Below the pieces are notes generated by a model. The model was not told the origin of the DNA and ran no database searches. It saw only the letters and a program-made list of their open reading frames with translations. Positions 1-4,765 of a stretch of 16,140 nucleotides of DNA are shown in pieces. The stretch covers positions 1-16,140 of the forward strand of contig JAHHSM010000035.1 of NCBI GenBank assembly GCA_020025175.1. Direction: 5' to 3'. The stretch comes from Oscillospiraceae bacterium. Lineage in GTDB: Bacteria > Bacillota > Clostridia > Oscillospirales > Oscillospiraceae. Numbering within the stretch: position 1 is the stretch's first letter; every line of letters begins with the position of its first letter. The position numbers were made by a program, and so were the translations under genes.

Positions 1-76
1 CCAGTGCTGCCTGAGACAGTTTCTTCTCGGTTCTGGCCTCTTTCAGATGGTTTTTCAGAATTAAAGCATCATCCAT
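1..76 (-). CDS. XRE-family HTH transcriptional regulator, N-terminal fragment
   Basis: Only the first 25 codons lie in the window, so the 3' part is missing. They read MDDALILKNHLKEARTEKKL and then SQAAL. The arrangement NHLKEAR..K.LSQ.AL is the start of a Cro/CI (XRE) helix-turn-helix DNA-binding domain, where LSQ.AL begins helix 2. The ATG lies 14 bases after the stop of the small membrane protein gene, with AAGG upstream, so the two genes form one operon. XRE regulators paired with a small multi-helix membrane protein are common in Firmicutes. The duplicated inverted repeat in the operon promoter is the natural candidate for its own operator (inference). Family assignment is fairly safe, but the regulated targets are unknown. 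Confidence 0.75.
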   Translation of the reverse strand, partial: MDDALILKNHLKEARTEKKLSQAAL

Positions 77-90
77 GGTTCTACAGCCTT

Positions 91-399
91 TTATATAAAA
101 TATCCGATAAGAAGAATCAATGAAGTAAGCCCCCAAATTGCTCCAATAAACTTCATAGATCTATTCTTCAGACGAAATCCCTTGTAAAGATACTGTCCAC
201 AGAGAATCGAACAAAAAACCGAGTAAATATCCTGATAGGGTTGATCTAAATACACTTTAATTCCCATGATAATCAGGCAGAGAACGAGGCCAACAATCAG
301 TCCCACATGATTGCTTCTTAGCATAATATCAACTTCCATTTCATCTAACTTATTATGCTTCTTGTTCCGTGCTTTTTTTAAAACTTCGTCTTTATTCAT
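91..399 (-). CDS. Small three-helix membrane protein (DUF6442-like)
   Basis: This 102-residue protein has a charged, Lys-rich N-terminus (about residues 1-29). Three hydrophobic segments follow, at about 30-50 (GLIVGLVLCLIIMGI core), 56-75 and 82-102, ending in YFI at the last helix. It resembles the short DUF6442-type proteins found next to XRE regulators in Firmicutes, but I recognise this from layout more than from a signature motif. The ATG has a good ribosome site (GGAAGGAG, about 8 bases upstream). It is the first gene of a leftward operon with the XRE regulator, whose ATG follows 14 bases after its stop. Function is unknown; a membrane sensor or partner for the regulator is possible. 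It carries no enzyme motifs. Confidence 0.7.
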   Translation of the reverse strand: MNKDEVLKKARNKKHNKLDEMEVDIMLRSNHVGLIVGLVLCLIIMGIKVYLDQPYQDIYSVFCSILCGQYLYKGFRLKNRSMKFIGAIWGLTSLILLIGYFI

Positions 400-421
400 A
401 ACTGATGCTCCTTCCTAGATT

Positions 422-469
422 AGCCAAGTTTACTTTGCAATATTATGGTAGCACAGCCAAGTTTACTTG
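422..469. promoter_or_regulatory. Twin inverted-repeat operator sites
   Basis: The 14-mer AGCCAAGTTTACTT occurs at 422-435 and again at 455-468, exactly 33 bases (about three helical turns) apart. Each contains a two-fold symmetric core. The core is CAAGT-TT-ACTTG at 458-469 (perfect) and CAAGT-TT-ACTTT at 425-436 (one arm base off). One copy overlaps the -35/spacer of the operon promoter and the other lies at the predicted transcription start. This is the layout expected for cooperative autorepression by the adjacent XRE regulator. The repeats and spacing are seen directly; the binding protein is inferred. Confidence 0.6.
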
Positions 470-473
470 TCAA
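445..473 (-). promoter_or_regulatory. Sigma-A promoter of the XRE/membrane-protein operon
   Basis: On the minus strand a perfect -35 TTGACA (473-468) is separated by exactly 17 bases from TACCAT (450-445). This predicts a start near 438, about 40 bases ahead of the first ATG. The -35 and spacer overlap the upstream copy of the inverted-repeat operator, and the predicted start sits directly beside the second copy, so repressor binding would block RNA polymerase. Confidence 0.65.
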
Positions 474-720
474 TAATAATTGCAAAGTTTTATTGGTAAT
501 ATAAAAACTCAAGCAAGGTATTGACGTCCACGCATAGAAAGAAAGGCTTCCTGCAAACCTGTCTCGGTCATGTTTTGTAGATGGTTTCCACATATTGGTC
601 CCTCCTTAAATAGAATGACATCCGCCAATTTTCCTAAAAACATGAAATCCGCTCCATATGACCAATGAAAGAACTTTAGTTTCCACCATTGTATCACAGC
701 AACTGCTGTATAGTTTCTCT

Positions 721-749
721 GCCCGATTTCAATATGGAATCGGGCTTTT
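721..749 (+). terminator. Intrinsic terminator-like hairpin without an obvious upstream gene
   Basis: GCCCGATT (721-728) pairs perfectly with AATCGGGC (738-745) around a 9-base loop and is followed by TTTTC. It reads as a rightward terminator, but no rightward gene precedes it in the window. It is either a relic or serves an untranslated transcript. Confidence 0.5.
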
Positions 750-872
750 CTGTGCTTAACTCTATATTATTTTTTATTGAATTGCATGATTTTACAGATG
801 CCTGCAAAAATGGTGATGTAATCACTATTTTTGAGATCGGCTATTGAAGCTTCATGATTCTGCAATTCGTAA

Positions 873-904
873 AAAGCAGCAACTGCAAAAGTAGTTGCTG
901 CTTT
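873..904 (-). terminator. 12-bp hairpin, probable terminator on the minus strand
   Basis: AAAGCAGCAACT (873-884) pairs perfectly with AGTTGCTGCTTT (893-904) around an 8-base loop. On the minus strand the stem runs into TTTTTACG, a reasonable U tract. On the plus strand it is followed by GTATG, so termination there would be weaker. No minus-strand gene between 905 and 1120 would use it. Confidence 0.45.
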
Positions 905-1087
905 GTATGATGACAGAGTTTTATAGTGGGTCATTGGAGATATGCCAAGATTCTTCTGCCATCAAGAAACCGTACACATACAAAAATTAGAATTTGCATG
1001 ATACATGATAAAAAAGTAAACGCATATTGCGCAAAAAGAAAAATTTTAAAATCATAAGAACGATTTCATATATTTCATCTGAACTGT

Positions 1088-1103
1088 CGTCTATATAGGT
1101 GAA
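1088..1103 (+). promoter_or_regulatory. Candidate ECF-type -10 region upstream of the first sigma gene
   Basis: CGTC (1088-1091), five bases, then AGGTGAA (1097-1103) lies 36-51 bases ahead of the sigma start. A very similar arrangement, CGTC, seven bases, AGGTGAA, precedes the second ECF gene at 2790-2807. CGTC is a classic -10 core for ECF sigma factors, which usually drive their own operon. The -35 element is not clear: GATTTC occurs upstream of both, but at different distances (20 and 23 bases). Treat as a hypothesis. Confidence 0.35.
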
Positions 1104-1138
1104 GAGCCTTTTAAACCAAGTTGAAAGGAAGAATGCAA

Positions 1139-1696
1139 GTGAACGATTCAGAAATCATTGAGCTATATTTTCAGCGTGATGAATCAGCAATCGAAAAAAC
1201 AGATGCTGAGTATGGGTGCTTTTGCCGAATGATTGCCTTGAATATTTTATCAATTCAAGAGGATGCCGAAGAATGCATCAATGATACATATCTGCGAGCA
1301 TGGAATTTGATTCCTCCCCAGAAGCCTGATTGTTTCAAAATATGGCTTGGAAAAGTTGTTCGCAATATTTCTTTAGATCTATGGCGAAAAAATCATAGAC
1401 AAAAAAGATATGCCGGAATTGAGCTGCTATTTGATGAACTTGAAGAATGCATTCCATCTCAGGCAAATCCAGATTCCGAAATTGAAAAGATAGAGTTGAT
1501 AGACTTTCTGAATAAATGGCTTGCAAGTCTATCGAAAAACGATCGAATTCTTTTTATGCGTCGATACTGGAATGGTGAAGCGTTGAAAGATTTGGCTGAC
1601 CTATATCACATTTCTCCGGCCAATCTTGCAAATCGATTGTATTATCTCCGCAAAAAATTAAAAGCAGCACTGGTAAAGGAGGGTATTACATTATGA
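1139..1696 (+). CDS. ECF-type RNA polymerase sigma-70 factor (first module)
   Basis: This 185-residue protein has the two-domain ECF layout. Region 2 lies at about residues 20-90 and includes EDAEECINDTYLRAWN at 41-56, the core-binding helix, and LGKVVRNISLDLWRK. An acidic linker with DELEEC follows, and region 4 at about 118-178 has LSKNDRILFMRRYWNGEALK-type helices and a Lys/Arg-rich recognition helix. It belongs to the clostridial group that starts with (D/N)(D/S).IIELYF.R.E.AI. I chose GTG at 1139 because AAGGAAG then sits 7 bases upstream. The in-frame ATG at 1133 would be only about 3 bases from it, and TTG at 1121 lies ahead of the ribosome site. The stop overlaps the next ATG (ATGA), so sigma factor and probable anti-sigma are translationally coupled. 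The inducing signal is unknown. Confidence 0.87.
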   Translation: MNDSEIIELYFQRDESAIEKTDAEYGCFCRMIALNILSIQEDAEECINDTYLRAWNLIPPQKPDCFKIWLGKVVRNISLDLWRKNHRQKRYAGIELLFDELEECIPSQANPDSEIEKIELIDFLNKWLASLSKNDRILFMRRYWNGEALKDLADLYHISPANLANRLYYLRKKLKAALVKEGITL

Positions 1697-2586
1697 AAGA
1701 TAAGAGAACCGAAAAGCTATATGACAGCTTGACCAATGTAGACAATCAATTCATCCAGGAGATATCTGAACTTCCTGAAATCAAATCGAAAAGGGCATCT
1801 GTGTGGAAGAGATGGGGCACACTGACCGCTTGCTTATGTTTGCTCATAGCAGGTGTTTGTATTTCTGGTATCCTACCTGCACCTTCAGATAGTGATACTC
1901 AAGCGGCTCTCATTAGGGAACCCGGTGATATTCAGAGTGAAGGTACCAAACCTTCCAAGCGAATTTCAATCAGTTTAAATAATATTACTTTCAACGAACT
2001 TTCGGATATGCAGGTCGACGCTTCCCGACTGTGGCGTGATCCTGATTTATATGAGGAAGTTTTTTGGGACGAAAATGCAGTGAAAGAATATTATGGGAAA
2101 GACCTTGTCCCTGCTTATATTCCTGATGGACTGCTTCCGGGACACGGAAATGGAACGGGACACGCTTATATTCAAAAGTCGGATGGCAAGGTCATAGAGG
2201 ATGAGATGTGGCTTAATTTTTACCACGCCTACAATGACGATGGAAATCCAAAGCAGACGGAAGATGTATCTGCGTATAAAGGCCTTCAGCTTCACGCATC
2301 CAGATTGGGCATCCTCAGCTGCTGCCTGTATATTCTTCCAGAAAATGAGGTGAAGACATCTGATATTGGAGGAATCTCCGTTACATTCGGTTATCGCCCC
2401 ATGCCCTATGGTCCTTATGATGCTGAAACCCATGAGCCTTCCGGCTTTTACGACCTTTATGTTGCAGAGTTTGAGTTTGAAGGAATTGATTATCGGATTG
2501 TAGCAGAGCAAATGGAACGAAATGAGCTTGTAAAAGTCGTATCGTCTATCATTTTTGGAGAAAAAGAAATCATTGTTCAGGATTAA
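1693..2586 (+). CDS. Membrane-anchored probable anti-sigma factor of the first ECF module
   Basis: The 297-residue protein has a cytoplasmic N-terminus of about 40 residues, one membrane helix at about 41-61 (LTACLCLLIAGVCISGIL) and an extracytoplasmic domain of about 235 residues. The outer part has no enzyme motif I can identify and is rich in acidic and aromatic residues. The architecture and the 4-base ATGA overlap with the sigma gene indicate an anti-sigma partner: the inner segment would hold the sigma factor at the membrane until the outer domain senses a signal. The classic zinc anti-sigma motif HxxxCxxC is absent, as is usual for this clostridial group. The gene ends at 2586, shortly before a strong hairpin. 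Role is inferred from context and topology, not from a conserved domain. Confidence 0.75.
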   Translation: MKDKRTEKLYDSLTNVDNQFIQEISELPEIKSKRASVWKRWGTLTACLCLLIAGVCISGILPAPSDSDTQAALIREPGDIQSEGTKPSKRISISLNNITFNELSDMQVDASRLWRDPDLYEEVFWDENAVKEYYGKDLVPAYIPDGLLPGHGNGTGHAYIQKSDGKVIEDEMWLNFYHAYNDDGNPKQTEDVSAYKGLQLHASRLGILSCCLYILPENEVKTSDIGGISVTFGYRPMPYGPYDAETHEPSGFYDLYVAEFEFEGIDYRIVAEQMERNELVKVVSSIIFGEKEIIVQD

Positions 2587-2605
2587 AGAGCCTGTAAATT
2601 GAGAA

Positions 2606-2635
2606 AGGCGGCAGAGACTGCAATCTCTGCCGCCT
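2606..2635 (+). terminator. Strong hairpin ending the first sigma/anti-sigma operon
   Basis: AGGCGGCAGAGA (2606-2617) and TCTCTGCCGCCT (2624-2635) form a perfect 12-bp GC-rich stem with a 6-base loop, 19 bases after the stop codon. There is no T run behind it, so it may terminate weakly or act as a 3'-end stabilising hairpin. Confidence 0.55.
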
Positions 2636-2662
2636 ACACTCATGCGTAAATAAATTCTGTGT

Positions 2663-2801
2663 TTACAATTTTCCTGACAACGTTATATCATGGAGTCTAT
2701 CTTCCAATGCGGTGCCGTCGTCCTTGATCAAATAAAGGTCGGCGATATATTTTTCAAATTGATTTCCGGTGACAGATTTATTTGGTCTGCGTCGTTTTAC
2801 A
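2663..2801 (-). pseudogene. Possible relic of a minus-strand gene (C-terminal end only)
   Basis: Between the two ECF modules the minus strand has an open frame ending at TAA (2665-2663). Its last residues read NQFEKYIADLYLIKDDGTAL followed by EDRLHDITLSGKL, preceded by KRRRPNKSVTG. The composition (amphipathic helix, then a charged turn and another helix) looks protein-like, unlike the surrounding spacer. There is no usable start codon or ribosome site, and the frame runs upstream into the antisense of the second sigma gene. It could be the tail of a gene cut away when the ECF module was inserted. I do not recognise the family, and chance is a real alternative. Confidence 0.25.
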
Positions 2802-2807
2802 GGTGAA
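2790..2807 (+). promoter_or_regulatory. Candidate ECF-type -10 region upstream of the second sigma gene
   Basis: CGTC (2790-2793) followed after seven bases by AGGTGAA (2801-2807) parallels the arrangement ahead of the first ECF gene. AGGTGAAAGGAG also contains the ribosome site of the second sigma gene. The resulting leader would be very short. The resemblance is seen directly; promoter function is inferred. Confidence 0.35.
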
Positions 2808-2820
2808 AGGAGTGATGCCA

Positions 2821-3291
2821 ATGAAAGATCAGCGGGCAGAGTATTTGGTTCGCCAATACTCCGATACGATTATCCGAATCGGCTACACATGGCTTGGCAA
2901 TCTGGATGACGCCAAAGATATCTGCCAAATAACCCTTTTAAAGCTGCTGCAAAATGACCGTTCTTTTGAAAACAGTACGCAGGAACGTGCCTGGATTATC
3001 CGCGTAGCCATGAACACCTGTAAAGATTGGAAGAAAAGTGCATGGTTTCGGCACAATGTCTATTTGGAGGAGCTGCCAGAGCTTCATACCGAAACAGATC
3101 CAGGTGCCGACAGCCTGTTGGAAACTGTAAATCGGCTTCCTGCCAAATACCGGCAGGTCATTTATATGCACTATTACGAGGGCTATCAGGTCAAGGAAAT
3201 CGCAGCACTTTTGGGGCGGTCACCAACCTTGATCAGCACCCATCTCAGCAGGGCCAGAAAACAATTAAAAAATATGTTAGGAGATGATTGA
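2821..3291 (+). CDS. ECF-type RNA polymerase sigma-70 factor (second module)
   Basis: The protein has 156 residues, the usual size of a compact ECF sigma factor. Region 2 spans about 10-73 with DDAKDICQITLLKLLQ at 29-44 and ERAWIIRVAMNTCKDWKK at 55-72. Region 4 spans about 95-152 with LPAKYRQVIYMHYYEGYQVK at 96-115, EIAALLGRSPTLISTHLSRA at 116-135 and then RKQLK. These are textbook sigma-70 region 2 and region 4 signatures. ATG 2821 is chosen because AAAGGAG lies 8 bases upstream; an upstream GTG-type extension in frame would precede the ribosome site. The anti-sigma gene follows with essentially no gap. Sequence similarity to the first sigma factor is limited to the family motifs, so this is not a recent tandem duplication. 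Confidence 0.92.
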   Translation: MKDQRAEYLVRQYSDTIIRIGYTWLGNLDDAKDICQITLLKLLQNDRSFENSTQERAWIIRVAMNTCKDWKKSAWFRHNVYLEELPELHTETDPGADSLLETVNRLPAKYRQVIYMHYYEGYQVKEIAALLGRSPTLISTHLSRARKQLKNMLGDD

Positions 3292-3292
3292 T

Positions 3293-4345
3293 TTGAAGAA
3301 CGAATACCAAAACAGTCTTGATCAGTTAAAACTGACAGAAGAAAGCAAAACGCAGCTGATTCAGGCGCTGAAAACAGCAGACTGCACCCAAACGCACCCC
3401 CATCCCAAAAAGTGGAAACTGCCTCTGGCAGCAGCCGCAGCAATCGTCTGCCTGATGACTGTAACGCCTCTGGCTGTAAAGATGCTTTCACCGGTCATTG
3501 CGGACCACTATCAAAACAGCCCAGGCTATCAGCAGAGCATGGTGGAGCTGGGAGATTCTATCACCAAACACGGCTGGACGCTGACAATGACAGACGCTGT
3601 CATAGATAATTACAATATCAGCATTGGATTCCAGCTGGATGCCCCACAGGGTACGGTGCTGGACTGTGCTGACGGATACCAGCTTGAACAGTGGGATCTG
3701 AATATTTCAGATTTTGAGCATGGATATTCTGTAACGTACAGACAGATAGAAGACCCCGATCCCAACGACAATTCTATCCAGTTTATGATAGAATCTCAAT
3801 ATGTTATGAGAGAGGGTGACAGCCTACAGGGGAAAACACTGAGTCTCCGTCTGGGCGGTCTTTTTCATACAGGTGAATGGAACGAAACGGATGCGCGATT
3901 TGAACGTATCTTTGATTGCGACCATACTTGGAAATTCTCCACGAAGATTGATCTCCCTGCAAAAAAAATCTCTCTAGAGCCAAATGTCACAGTCCATACT
4001 CTGGATGTGGATGCCACGCTGACCCATGCGGAAATCACTCCCTTCGGTGTCTATGTCTATATCGAAGGTGACAGCCTAAAAGGACACCACAGCTGGGTGC
4101 CCAAAAATGCACCGGATGGCTGGTACGGCTGCATTGAGTACCAGGAGATCGTTCTGCACATGAAGGACGGAACATCTTTACCGCTGCCAGGCGATACCGG
4201 CAACGCAGCGGGCAGCGGCTGCAGCGGCGGTACGGATTCTTCGGAAACAGGTTATCTCCACATTGCAAGACGTGCAGAGAATCTGATCGACGTGGATCAG
4301 GTGGACTCCATCTCTATCTGCGGCGTGACCATTCCAGTTAAGTAA
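3293..4345 (+). CDS. DUF4179-type membrane anti-sigma partner of the second ECF factor
   Basis: This 350-residue protein has about 41 cytoplasmic residues, one membrane helix at about 42-62 (LPLAAAAAIVCLMTVTPLAV) and a large extracytoplasmic domain. The outer part opens with a DUF4179-like stretch (VELGDSITKHGWTLTMTDAV, about 84-103), which in this family follows the helix. A Gly/Ser-rich loop (GNAAGSGCSGG) lies near the C-terminus. I prefer TTG at 3293: AGGAG sits 9 bases upstream and gives the family-like start MKNEYQ. The in-frame ATG at 3284 directly abuts AGGAG and could hardly be used. The gene follows its sigma factor by one base, as expected for a coupled sigma/anti-sigma pair. The sensed signal is unknown, and no zinc-binding anti-sigma motif is present. 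Confidence 0.82.
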   Translation: MKNEYQNSLDQLKLTEESKTQLIQALKTADCTQTHPHPKKWKLPLAAAAAIVCLMTVTPLAVKMLSPVIADHYQNSPGYQQSMVELGDSITKHGWTLTMTDAVIDNYNISIGFQLDAPQGTVLDCADGYQLEQWDLNISDFEHGYSVTYRQIEDPDPNDNSIQFMIESQYVMREGDSLQGKTLSLRLGGLFHTGEWNETDARFERIFDCDHTWKFSTKIDLPAKKISLEPNVTVHTLDVDATLTHAEITPFGVYVYIEGDSLKGHHSWVPKNAPDGWYGCIEYQEIVLHMKDGTSLPLPGDTGNAAGSGCSGGTDSSETGYLHIARRAENLIDVDQVDSISICGVTIPVK

Positions 4346-4411
4346 TCAACTGTTCAATAGATCCGGGTTAATCAAATAGATTTCCCATTGATCAGAATTT
4401 TCATAAAAAAC

Positions 4412-4459
4412 AAGCCAAAGGCAATCAACGTAACAAGTTGGTTGCTTCTGGCTTGTCTG
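4412..4459 (+). terminator. Imperfect long hairpin after the second ECF operon
   Basis: ACAAGCCA..GGCAATCAAC and GTTGGTTGC..TGGCTTGT fold into an imperfect stem of about 20 bp with a short loop (GTAACAA), starting about 65 bases after the anti-sigma stop. A modest T run (GCTTTTC) follows. It is a plausible terminator, but its distance from the gene leaves other roles open. Confidence 0.4.
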
Positions 4460-4486
4460 CTTTTCAAAAGCACGAAAGGAGCTAAT

Positions 4487-4634
4487 CGCCATGCCACAAA
4501 AAAAGCCATGGATTCTGAATGAACTTCTGCTTTTATAGAGAACACATAGATTCCGGACCACAGGGCGAGATGTAGAAACCCTACCTGCCGAACTCGGTGT
4601 TATTTGTGGATGGAGCATACCTTGAGCTGATAAA
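4487..4634 (+). pseudogene. Possible decayed short gene with a strong ribosome site
   Basis: AAAGGAG stands 9 bases ahead of an ATG at about 4491, which opens MPQKKPWILNELLLL and then meets TAG. The same frame continues for about 28 more codons (RTHRFRTTGRDVETLPAELG and onward) to TGA near 4620. A good start signal followed by an early in-frame stop suggests a gene in decay or a very short peptide. I do not recognise the sequence. The minus-strand frame over the same bases has no ribosome site and I treat it as noise. Confidence 0.25.
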
Positions 4635-4638
4635 AGGA

Positions 4639-4670
4639 AAAGCGGCGTGACTAAAGTCACGCCGCTTTTT
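4639..4670. terminator. Bidirectional intrinsic terminator between convergent transcripts
   Basis: AAAGCGGCGTGACT (4639-4652) and AGTCACGCCGCTTT (4655-4668) form a very stable stem. A T run follows on the plus strand (4666-4670), and TTTTCCTTTT follows on the minus strand. It can end both the rightward transcript from the ECF region and the leftward PBP transcript, whose stop codon is at 4766. Confidence 0.8.
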
Positions 4671-4765
4671 AGGAAAAACAGATTATTGCATTTTGAATTT
4701 TACCGTCTTGCAACCCCACACTTCTGCTGCTTTCGACTATTTTGGGAAGTCTCTTATCTTTCCAT

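Larger units (their letters stand above)
594..1060. other. Gene-poor stretch with hairpins, no convincing gene
   Basis: No reading frame here combines length, ribosome site and protein-like composition. The stretch holds a hairpin with T tail at 721-749 and a 12-bp hairpin at 873-904, both listed separately. Otherwise it is AT-rich spacer. A strong AAGGAGG ribosome-site-like sequence on the minus strand (about 601-607) precedes an ATG at 593, which opens only a 57-codon frame of unconvincing composition that runs through the operon promoter. The region may be the remains of decayed genes, which would explain terminators without genes. Confidence 0.5.

Noticed and set aside
455..468. Direct repeats at 422 and 455 considered as a CRISPR or insertion-site duplication
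   Set aside because: There are only two copies, 14 bases long, with symmetric cores and placement on a promoter; an operator pair explains them better.
420..593. 57-codon minus-strand frame starting at ATG 593 behind a strong AAGGAGG
   Set aside because: The product has no recognisable character and the frame runs straight through the XRE operon promoter and both operator repeats, so it is unlikely to be a conserved gene.
509..697. 62-residue minus-strand frame in the left spacer
   Set aside because: It has no ribosome site at its start and an unconvincing composition; the AAGGAGG lies inside the frame, not ahead of it.
2047..2643. Long minus-strand frame opposite the first anti-sigma gene
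   Set aside because: It is antisense to a well-supported gene, has a Cys/Ile-rich composition typical of shadow frames, and spans a terminator hairpin.
4346..4660. 104-residue minus-strand frame between the second ECF module and the PBP gene
   Set aside because: It starts inside the bidirectional terminator stem, has no ribosome site, and reads through two hairpins.
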